Assembly (NCBI GenBank): GCA_934047225.1
Contig: OW203985.1
Coordinates: forward strand, 7,767,501-7,831,500
Length of the DNA: 64,000 bases
DNA from: Ypsolopha sequella
Lineage: Eukaryota > Arthropoda > Insecta > Lepidoptera > Ypsolophidae
Direction of reading: 5' to 3'
Shown: positions 30,867-38,600 of the stretch, one piece after another
Position numbering within the stretch: the stretch's first letter is position 1
Layout of the letters: the number at the start of each line of letters is the position of its first letter
Notes under the pieces: model-generated
Told to the model about the DNA's origin: nothing
The model's input: only the letters and a program-made list of their open reading frames with translations
The model's database searches: none
Made by a program: the position numbers and the translations under genes

Positions 30867-31924
30867 AAGTAATAGTAGTTTATGCTACAAGGGCGCAAAG
30901 GCTTGCAACACCAGCAAGCCCCCAAATTAGTCAAATAATAAAAAATCCATCAAATAATACCAGCTTAAGTTTAGATGAAGAAAGTCTTAGAATCTTAGAT
31001 AATACAATAAACGCAGAAAAAAATTCTCCTGAAAATACTTCAGTTTATCAACAGATAACACCAGCCGTAAATATAAATTTGGCCCAGTTGGAATCGCTGC
31101 TAGATAGAAAACTAGAAACAATGAAAAAAAACCTCATAGATGAGATAAAATCAATAATAGTGTCAATTACAACAAACGAAGTTAGCAAACTCAAAACAGA
31201 AATCTTACAAAATACTAAAACTCTGTATATGGACCAATCAAACATGAAAAATGAAATATCTGAAATGAAAACAAAAATAGCTAACCTAGAAGCTGAAAAC
31301 TCAAAATTACAAACAGAAATAAACAAAATACAGAATCTTACGTCAAACTCATCAAAGATTACAAATGTAACAGAAAAGAATGGAAAAACTATTGTTTTAT
31401 ATGGGGTGGAGGAAAATAAGTGGGAAACTGAACAAAATTTATACGAAAGAGTGATATATATCTTTCAAGATATACTAAACATGAATATAACAAACTACAT
31501 AGAAGAAGTAAAAAGAATTGGAAAAAATAAATACCGTAAACCAATTATCATCGAATTACTAAGCAAAAACATAACAAAATATATACTCCAACATATTCAC
31601 CACTTTAGAAACACTGGTATAATGGTTTCTCGGTTCCTAGAAGAAAAAGACTTACAAGAACGAAAAAAGATGATAGAAATACTTATTGAATCACGTAAGC
31701 AAGGACATCACGCTAAAATAATAAATAATAAATTGATAGTAAATGGAAGAGAATACAAACCTACGCCTATACAGGAAAAACAACTTACACAGAATACTAC
31801 CAAGATAATAGAACAAGTACCACCATCATCACCATTGTTGGATAATTTGTCAGGGAGAAAAAATACAGAGCCCCTATTAAACAGAAGGATGCATACCACG
31901 GAGAATAAGTTTTTTCGGAAATAA
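30848..31924 (+). CDS. LINE ORF1 protein (coiled-coil nucleic-acid chaperone type)
   Basis: 358 residues as read. Residues 1-18 are translated from the flanking family A and C repeats; LINE sequence begins around residue 19 (LATPASPQ), so the native start is lost and this ATG is borrowed. Residues about 75-165 form a long Lys/Glu/Asn-rich coiled coil (NLAQLESLLDRKLETMK, IANLEAENSKLQTEIN). Next comes a compact domain with IVLYGVEEN, EEVKRIG and KPIIIELLS, then a basic C-terminal segment, the layout of LINE ORF1 proteins with an RRM-like or esterase-free RNA-binding fold. Such proteins coat LINE RNA and assist priming. It ends TTT TTT CGG AAA TAA, overlapping the ORF2 frame. Confidence 0.8.
   Translation: MRSIKKEVIVVYATRAQRLATPASPQISQIIKNPSNNTSLSLDEESLRILDNTINAEKNSPENTSVYQQITPAVNINLAQLESLLDRKLETMKKNLIDEIKSIIVSITTNEVSKLKTEILQNTKTLYMDQSNMKNEISEMKTKIANLEAENSKLQTEINKIQNLTSNSSKITNVTEKNGKTIVLYGVEENKWETEQNLYERVIYIFQDILNMNITNYIEEVKRIGKNKYRKPIIIELLSKNITKYILQHIHHFRNTGIMVSRFLEEKDLQERKKMIEILIESRKQGHHAKIINNKLIVNGREYKPTPIQEKQLTQNTTKIIEQVPPSSPLLDNLSGRKNTEPLLNRRMHTTENKFFRK
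30869..30901 (-). repeat. Palindromic repeat C, left piece (split by the LINE)
   Basis: ATAGTAGTTTATGCTACAAG and GGCGCAAAGG match the reverse complement of about 60672-60704. The continuation of the repeat resumes at 35097 on the far side of the LINE, so this is the left flank of an insertion. Confidence 0.75.
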
Positions 31925-34847
31925 ATGCCATATCCTATTTCAGAACATACAAAGCATTAGGAATAAACGACATCTACTAGAAGCGATAGCGGATGAAGAC
32001 AGAGACATCTACGCTTTCTGTATAACGGAAACATATATAAATGAGACCACATTAGACTTAATGCAGATAGATGGCTTTAAAATAGCATCATCATATTGTC
32101 GCCCCACCCGTAAAGGTGGAGGCTCATCCATACTATTGAAAGAAGAAATAAATTATATAGAAAGAAGAGAATTAGTAGAGTTATCAGTTGAATTTATCAT
32201 AGAAATAAGCGCGATAGAAATACCAAACATAAATTTACTTTTAATATGTTTGTATTGGCCAGACAGCAAGAGAATGCCGGATGTGTTCCATAATACTTTG
32301 TTAAAACTCTTGCAGCTGATACAAAAGAAATATAATAAAAAAGATATAATTATAGGAGGAGACCTCAATGTAGATATGCTAGTAAATACATCAGAGTCCC
32401 GAACTATATTAGAGTTATTAAGAAGCTTCAATTTTAAACAAAATGTAAATGAACCTACAAGAATAACAGCCACAAGTAAAACTTGTTTGGATCTTATATT
32501 TACCAACTTTCAAAACAAAAAAATCAATATAGGGGTAAAAGAGTTTGGTTTATCAGACCATAGGGGGATATTAATAAAAATACCGTCAAAAAGCTTAGAT
32601 ACAAGAAAAATTTGGTATACTCATAAAAGAAAATATACAGACAATAATATGCAACATTTTAAAACAGAGATATCTTTAATTGATTGGAATACAATAGTAA
32701 ATAAAAATAATAATATAGAACAAAATTATGTATTATTTAGCAATGTTGTAAAAAAAATACTGGATAATAACTTGCCTATAACCAAAGTAAAAATAAAAAA
32801 TATACAAAAAAAGGTTTGGTTAACAAATGGAATAAAACAATCATGTAAACATAAGCGCCTATTAAAGATATTTATATCTCAAACGAATGACAGCAGACTG
32901 AGAGATCATTATAAAAAATATGAGAAATTATTAAAAAGAACAGTACGGGTTTCAAAAAGATTACAAAATGTTACACGCATGAAAAACTCTACAAATAAAA
33001 TGAAAACAATGTGGCAAATAGTCAGAGAAAAAACAAATAAACTTCGAAAAAAAGAGAGACAAAATATCAGCCTAAAAATAAATAACCTTATTACACAAGA
33101 CCCAGAAAAGATAACAAATAAATTTAATAACCACTTTACATCCATAGGCTCAACACCAATCAAAAATAAAACGTTTCACTCTAAACCAACTTCATCCTCA
33201 CCTCCAGCCGGCCCTCAAAGTATAATTAATACAATGTATTTACGACCTGTAAATGAAAGCGAGATCCTAAATATAATAAGAAATTTAAAAAATAAACGAA
33301 GTTATGGTCACGACGAAATACCACCAATTTTAGTTAAAAAATGTGCTGAAGAACTAGCGCCTGTTTTAACACTTTTAATAAATCAATCCTTTCAGGAGGG
33401 TATTATCCCAACTTCCCTTAAACTTTCAATAATAAAACCTATTTACAAAAAGGGAGAACATACAGATTGCGATAATTATAGACCTATATCACACTTACCA
33501 ACATTTTCAAAAATCTTCGAAAGTACAATGTCAAAACGGTTACATTCATTCTGTGAAAAATATAATATCTTTAGCCATCAACAACATGGATTCCGGAAAA
33601 AACATACAACTACCTTAGCTATCTTTAAGTACATGAACGAAGTATTAAATATAATAAATGAAAAACACAACGCTATAGGCATCTTACTAGACATGAGTAA
33701 AGCATATGAGAGGGTACCATATAAATTATTATTACAACGGCTATATAATATAGGAGTAAGGGGTCCGGCACATAAATGGTTTGTATCATATCTGGAAAAC
33801 CGATCCCAATACGTAGAAATTGAAAACTTTAATCATATGACAGGAAACATAACAAATTTTAGATCCCAAAAAATAAATACAACTAACTCTATTCCACAAG
33901 GCAGTGTCCTGGGATGTATTTTGTTTCTAATTTTTATAAATAATTTACCTAAAGTAATAGAAAACTCCTGTATGTGCACTTTATTCGCAGATGATATTTC
34001 TATAGTCTTACCATGTAAAAAGGATCAAAATGTAAATAACGTAATAAATGACATCTTAACAAAAATAGTAAAATGGCTAACAGATAACAACCTCCAAATC
34101 AACTTTGAAAAAACAAAATTAATTCAATTTAGACCTTTCCAAAAACGCCCACTAGAAATCAATTATACATTTAAAGATAAACAAATTGAAAATGTTACCA
34201 GTTATTCATTATTAGGATTGAATATAGACTCATGTATAAATTGGAAAAGCCAAATTCAAAAAACTGCCTCCAAATTGTCTAGGTTCACATATGCACTTCA
34301 CGAACTTAAAAAAACTACAGACGTAAAGACAGCATTAAATGCATACTATGCCTACGCGCACAGCTGGTTACAATATGGTATAGTATTATGGGGAAACTGT
34401 ACAGATATAATTATTTTATTTCGGCTACAAAAGAGATGTATTAGAATTATTTTAAATTTAAAAACAACACAAAGCTGTAAACATTATTTTAAAGACTTAA
34501 AAGTCTTGACACTTACTAGTATGTATATATTGGAAGTATGTATTTTTGTAAAAAATAACCTTCACTTATTCCCCCAGTACACCCGGCCTAAAAACTTAAG
34601 ACCAAAAAACAGACTAGACAGACCCTTCTCTAAATTACAGATGATACATTCAGGTCCATTCGCGATGTCTGTAAAAATATATAATAAAATCCCAGATAGA
34701 ATAAAATGTATTGATAACCAACAGAAATTTAAAAATATATTAAAAAGCATCTTAATTAAGAAATGCTATTATTCTCTGCAAGAGTTTTTACAGGATGAGT
34801 TTTTACAGGATGAGTTTTTACAGGATGAGTTTTTAGACGTTATATGA
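31881..34847 (+). CDS. LINE ORF2: apurinic-type endonuclease and reverse transcriptase
   Basis: The frame is open from 31881, overlapping ORF1 by 44 bases in the +1 frame, with its first ATG only at 32061. The endonuclease begins before that ATG: the catalytic Asn (FQNIQSIRN, codon 31944) and Glu (CITETY, codon 32028) lie upstream. Counting from 32061, GDLN has D101, and SDH gives D166 and H167. The reverse transcriptase has DNYRPIS, GFRKKHTT, LLDMSKAYERV (domain A), IPQGSVLG (B) and FADD (D644, D645). The C-terminus has a triplicated LQDEF from a 15-bp repeat at 34782-34836. The protein nicks target DNA and copies LINE RNA there. No stop interrupts it. Confidence 0.88.
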   Translation, partial: TEGCIPRRISFFGNKCHILFQNIQSIRNKRHLLEAIADEDRDIYAFCITETYINETTLDLMQIDGFKIASSYCRPTRKGGGSSILLKEEINYIERRELVELSVEFIIEISAIEIPNINLLLICLYWPDSKRMPDVFHNTLLKLLQLIQKKYNKKDIIIGGDLNVDMLVNTSESRTILELLRSFNFKQNVNEPTRITATSKTCLDLIFTNFQNKKINIGVKEFGLSDHRGILIKIPSKSLDTRKIWYTHKRKYTDNNMQHFKTEISLIDWNTIVNKNNNIEQNYVLFSNVVKKILDNNLPITKVKIKNIQKKVWLTNGIKQSCKHKRLLKIFISQTNDSRLRDHYKKYEKLLKRTVRVSKRLQNVTRMKNSTNKMKTMWQIVREKTNKLRKKERQNISLKINNLITQDPEKITNKFNNHFTSIGSTPIKNKTFHSKPTSSSPPAGPQSIINTMYLRPVNESEILNIIRNLKNKRSYGHDEIPPILVKKCAEELAPVLTLLINQSFQEGIIPTSLKLSIIKPIYKKGEHTDCDNYRPISHLPTFSKIFESTMSKRLHSFCEKYNIFSHQQHGFRKKHTTTLAIFKYMNEVLNIINEKHNAIGILLDMSKAYERVPYKLLLQRLYNIGVRGPAHKWFVSYLENRSQYVEIENFNHMTGNITNFRSQKINTTNSIPQGSVLGCILFLIFINNLPKVIENSCMCTLFADDISIVLPCKKDQNVNNVINDILTKIVKWLTDNNLQINFEKTKLIQFRPFQKRPLEINYTFKDKQIENVTSYSLLGLNIDSCINWKSQIQKTASKLSRFTYALHELKKTTDVKTALNAYYAYAHSWLQYGIVLWGNCTDIIILFRLQKRCIRIILNLKTTQSCKHYFKDLKVLTLTSMYILEVCIFVKNNLHLFPQYTRPKNLRPKNRLDRPFSKLQMIHSGPFAMSVKIYNKIPDRIKCIDNQQKFKNILKSILIKKCYYSLQEFLQDEFLQDEFLQDEFLDVI

Positions 34848-34946
34848 TAAATAATAAGTTCATAAGGAAAATTTTAATTTAATTTAATCTAATTTAATTT
34901 TAGATAAATATTAACATGATTAATATTATGTTAAATTATATTTAAC

Positions 34947-34985
34947 TTAGTTAAACCATAGACTATTAGTCTATGGTTAAACTAA
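34947..34985. repeat. Hairpin in LINE 3' UTR
   Basis: 19-bp arms TTAGTTAAACCATAGACTA and its complement around a single central T. It lies between ORF2 and the heptamer tail and could be a structure recognised by the reverse transcriptase. Confidence 0.7.
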
Positions 34986-35096
34986 AATTTGCAATGCCCT
35001 AACTGGGCCATGTTTGAAACTCTGTGATTAATACAACATCTATCTCCATACAACAACATGAGCAATAAAGATTTGAGATTTGAGATTTGAGATTTG

Positions 35097-35465
35097 GAAT
35101 AAATTACGAGGACGATTACGAAAATAACGATATAGAAGACGGTATAGAAACGTAACCGAGTAATTTATTGCTCTTACGCCCGTGTATCATACTACGTTTT
35201 TCAATGCATAGTGTGAGGAAATAAAAGAAATATAATTTTGTGAACTTTAAATTGTAATTGGCTGAAAAGGACTGTATCCAGAGCCGTTAAACAGTGGAAA
35301 AAAAAGTATGACAGTTATGGTACACAGGAAAGGCTGCAGGTTAGCCAACCATTGTAAGTAAATTTAAAAAAATTATAATTATAAAGCCCTAGGACAAAAT
35401 AATCGACTTTCTGTTCGGTTTTGATATATAAAAAGTGGGCCTTTACGAGCACATGCATTGAAAAA
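35097..35465 (+). repeat. Palindromic repeat C, right piece
   Basis: Matches the reverse complement of 60318-60676: AATAAATTACGAGG, CGTAACCGAGTAATTTATTG, ACGCCCGTGTATCATACTAC, AGGCTGCAGGTTAGCCAACC, CTAGG, CGACTTTCTGTTCGGT and GGGCCTTTACGAGCACATGC. In the intact copy the left part forms a palindrome with about 57-bp arms. Confidence 0.7.
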
Positions 35466-35589
35466 TAAATTAATAAAATATTTCGTAAAATTACAATATG
35501 GATATACAGTTGTATATATGGATATACAGTTACATATTAAAAACCTGATTGTAAAAATATGGAGTTGAGCTATATTTAATTGCATCGAT

Positions 35590-35825
35590 TTCTAGAAATC
35601 CTTGAAAAACCATTAAAAAATGTATGTCTCCCCCTTATCTCCACAACTGGTGGACCGAAAATTATGAAAAAAATCATGGTTTTTTTGTTTTTACGTAAAG
35701 ATTACAGGAAAAATAAAGCGTTTGGAAAATTCACGAAAAAAAATTTCAAAATCAAATTTATCATTCACAACACGGAACCCTAGGTACGCGAGTCTGACTC
35801 TCACTTGGCCGGTTTTTTTATGTTG
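35590..35825 (+). repeat. Family A repeat fragment
   Basis: TTTCTAGAAATCCTTGAAAA, TATGTCTCCCCCTTATCTCC, AAAATTATGAAAAAAATCAT and ACGGAACCCTAGGTACGCGA then GTCTGACTCTCACTTGGCCGG, the 5789-6000 unit in reverse. Confidence 0.5.
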
Positions 35826-36294
35826 TAACAGATTTAGACATTGTATAATATATAAAACTGTTTCGTAGTAAAAAATGCAAACCCATTGATTGACGATTCT
35901 ATACAGTACGGCATCCATAATGAACAAAGTCGTATTCTGGTATAAAAACGTAGTCTGGAGGCACGGCAGTGCCAGTGCCCCCGCCAAGTCGAGCAAAAAC
36001 GCGGAACGGCCATCCTTTTCTCGAATTACTTATTCTGCGAAAAACACAGTAATTTGCCAAAAATGTTGGCGAATCAGTGTAAATTGAGGTCTGCGGGGAT
36101 CTCTTATGACCGTGGGACGAACATCCATACCAAGGGTTGTTTTATAGACCCTTAGTTAACCGTCCCGACCGAATGACCCTTCGTGAATATTACTCGCCAT
36201 GTCCACGAAGTAGCGAAGTAGGATAAACACCAAGTATTTCCTTTCTGAATTTAGTTACGAAGACATAATAATGGGTTTTATCAGTGCTTTCTAA
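35826..36294. other. No gene recognised
   Basis: Unassigned sequence. Open frames at 35691-36087 have no family resemblance. Confidence 0.4.
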
Positions 36295-37085
36295 TTAAGA
36301 GGCTATGCGAATTTTATTTTTGTCACTGTCAGGGCTAAAGGGAAAAAAGTTAGCTTTACATTTTTTATTAAAAAAAGAAACTAAATTAGTTAGCTAGCAA
36401 AATTTCCAAAATCAAAACTCTAAATATTGTTGAGACACATCTAGTAAAATATGTTTGAATTCGGTACTTACATAGTTCCTATTAGTCAAACGAGGACAAA
36501 AAGTGTGATTGAAAACCTCATTTCAACAATCATTTCTATCAAGAAAAATGTATCCATACATGTTTTCCAAATACAAAATCCTAGAATAAATACTTGGCAC
36601 GGCAGCAGCTACAACAGAGGCCTCCAAGAGGCGCACATATGCAGCTTTAGGGGATGGCTACATGTTTGTGCCTTTTGGGGTAGAAACTCTTGGGCCATGG
36701 GGACCAGAAGCTCGACGACTTTTACAAGAAATTTCCTCGCGCCTGGTCGGCGCTTCTGGTGATCGGCGAGCTGGGGCCTACCTTGGACAACGGATTAGCC
36801 TCGCAATCCAAGAAGGTAACGCCACCAGCCTGCTGGGGACCCTCCCCTGCGGCAGCGATTTAAACAATATTTTTATTTAATTTAGTCTATTTTTAATTTT
36901 ATATTCTTTGTAGGTAGTGTATATTTTACGTATTATTTATAATTTAGTATTATTTATGTTATTTAAGTTTCCTGTTAATAAAAATACTTAGTCAAAACGC
37001 ATGTACCAAAAATTTATTACAACTTTCCGTGTATTTTATGAAATACACAGAAAAGAAGCCCCCATATTTTTTTACATATCGCCCC
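36295..37085 (+). mobile_element. TTAA-family MITE variant 2, split by a LINE fragment
   Basis: The left part (36295-36587) and the right part (from 36990) together match 26875-27297: ATTTTATTTTTGTCACTGTCA, AATATTGTTGA, CCTCATTTCAACAATCATTT, then GTATTTTATGAAATACACAG and CATATCGCC. The right terminal TTAA has decayed. The break holds the LINE fragment at 36596-36981. Confidence 0.6.
36596..36981 (+). pseudogene. 5'-truncated restriction-endonuclease-type LINE, 3' end only
   Basis: 36597-36880 encodes the last 94 residues of the same protein family as the minus-strand LINE at 48-50.8 kb. Shared blocks are PFGVETLGPWGPEA, RAGAYLGQR, SLAIQ and LGTLP, followed by a stop and an AT-rich UTR ending GTTAATAAA. 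AAATACTT at 36588-36595 and 36982-36989 is the target duplication. Sequence differs enough from the other copy to be a distinct subfamily. It lacks the reverse transcriptase and most of the endonuclease. Confidence 0.8.
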
Positions 37086-37655
37086 GAAACAATGGATAGA
37101 CAAGGAGACAGAGACTCAGATCGATAAACAAAGGAACTGACCCGAATAATGATTTTACAATGTTAATGAAAATTCAATATTGCTCACTGAAGCAATCAAA
37201 CCAGTTACATATAGAGGCATCTTCATAAACTCCGTCGTATTTCCTCCCTCCATATTTAACAGTACAGATCTCAGAATATAATAAATGTATGCTATTATTC
37301 CTTAGAAGACCCCGAGTTTTCTTTTTGTTTTGTTTTATTTTGTTCTCTGAAGGATGACCTTAGTTTAAGAGATACATAGTTTTAGGCAGAATTTCAGTCT
37401 TATTGTGCTTTGGTAAGGGTATAATCATTACTTTTTGTTTCATTTAGTTTTTTAGCTGAAAAGCGACAAACGCTGTAAAAATAACAGATTATTCTCGTTG
37501 AATGGCTAACTTTGTAAGTTTTTTTACTTTTTAGGCTTTTGTAAAAATACTGAAATTCTTTTAGCGACGCTTTAGTATCTGTTCTATTTGTTCGTTTGCA
37601 GCCGATAACCGATAAACGGTTAAGAGCGGTTTCACAGCCGGTTTGTAAAAAACCT
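37086..37655. other. No gene recognised
   Basis: AT-rich DNA; the 87-residue minus-strand frame at 37400-37663 shows no family signature. Confidence 0.4.
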
Positions 37656-37659
37656 CTAT

Positions 37660-37989
37660 ACATCCATCCATCAGCACGTATTCGTCCTAGACATAGGCCT
37701 CCTCCATATTACGCCACTCTTGGCGGTCCTCAGTCATCTTCATCCAGCCGCCACCCGCCACGTCCTTCAGATCGTCAGTCCAGCGGGCACGAGGGTGCAT
37801 ACGCTTTGCTGTACGTGGTCTCCATTCCAATACCTTACGGCCCCAACGGTTATCACGTCGGCGACAAATATGGCCAGTCCACTGCCACTTCAACTTACTG
37901 ATTCGGCAGGCTATGTCAAAAACCTGTCTTCTCCTAATTTTTTTTAATTCGTAATTATTGACTTTCTCATTTACAGAAACAAATGACAA
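37660..37989 (-). pseudogene. RTE-type LINE reverse transcriptase, C-terminal fragment
   Basis: The minus-strand frame encodes the RTE C-terminal signature: RISKLKWQWTGHICRR, DNRWGRKVLEWRPRT, RWTDDLKDVAGGGWM and EWRNMEEAYV. The stop is followed by a short trailer with GATGGATGGATG repeats at about 37661-37672 (plus-strand CATCCATCC). It is the 3' end of a 5'-truncated RTE insertion. The same C-terminal codons underlie the SINE 3' ends at 18055, 29649 and 54529, so RTE is the likely SINE partner. Confidence 0.75.
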
Positions 37990-38153
37990 CTTTGCGATGG
38001 CAACATAGACAATACATAGGTAATAAGTTTTTGTTGAATTTAATTTAATTGTTCTGTTTCGATTAATTAGAAAAAGGCGGGTTATTCACAATCCGGCTGC
38101 GAACCGCTCTTAAGACAAAAAGGTGTAATAATAAGCGCACAAAAAACGGTGTA

Positions 38154-38600
38154 TGTAATCGCGGGATTACAGAAACTGCAGGGCGGATGGGATTTGACAC
38201 AGGAGAATTGTGGAAACAATGTGGGTGCACTGACTGACCTGTGTTATATGTTGTTCTTGGTGTTTTCGGTGAGCCGACGAAACGCGCCGCGTGTCGTCTC
38301 CCCTCGTTGAGCTGATTAATGCTGGCACTTTGGGCAGTGATGAGCTGGATGTCTTGAAGTATTACACAGCACTTATATGTTCACAAGACACGGTGAATAC
38401 GCGAGATTGTTTGTATCGGCGGCACGAATGTTTATACACGTGTGTCGTTCTCTCGAGAGTTCGGACGCAACAGAATGAAGCCAGCGCCCGCGCGCGCCTC
38501 GACCGGCGCGCGGCGGGGAGGGGGTGGTCGTTCGCGCATGCGCACGCGAATGACACGTCATGTTCTAACGTCATGCTGGTAACGTAGTGTAGCGTGAACA
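38154..38600 (-). repeat. BEL/Pao 3' LTR
   Basis: Downstream LTR in element orientation. The outer end TGTAATC-GCGG-GATTACA is a 7-bp inverted repeat. A very GC-rich segment with GCGCGC words lies at 38485-38530. The last 43 bases of pol extend into it. On the sense strand the bases just before this LTR are C-rich (seven C), with no obvious polypurine tract at the junction. Confidence 0.93.

Larger units (their letters stand above)
30902..35096 (+). mobile_element. Two-ORF LINE (CR1/jockey-like), slightly 5'-truncated
   Basis: Its boundaries are set by the interrupted repeat: left flank ends GCGCAAAGG and right flank resumes AATAAATTACGAGG, which are adjacent in the copy at about 60673. At most one or two G are duplicated. 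It contains ORF1, ORF2 (endonuclease and reverse transcriptase), an AT-rich 3' UTR with a 19-bp-arm hairpin at 34947-34985, AATAAAG, and a tail of about four ATTTGAG heptamers (35063-35096) instead of poly(A). The clade call rests on motif resemblance only. Confidence 0.85.

Noticed and set aside
36451..36880. 103- and 72-codon plus frames as separate genes
   Set aside because: The first runs from MITE sequence into the LINE fragment in the wrong frame. The second is the LINE C-terminus already annotated.
38291..38587. A 98-codon frame duplicated exactly at 45657-45953
   Set aside because: It lies within the two BEL/Pao LTRs, opposite to the element's direction. Duplication reflects the LTRs, not a gene family.
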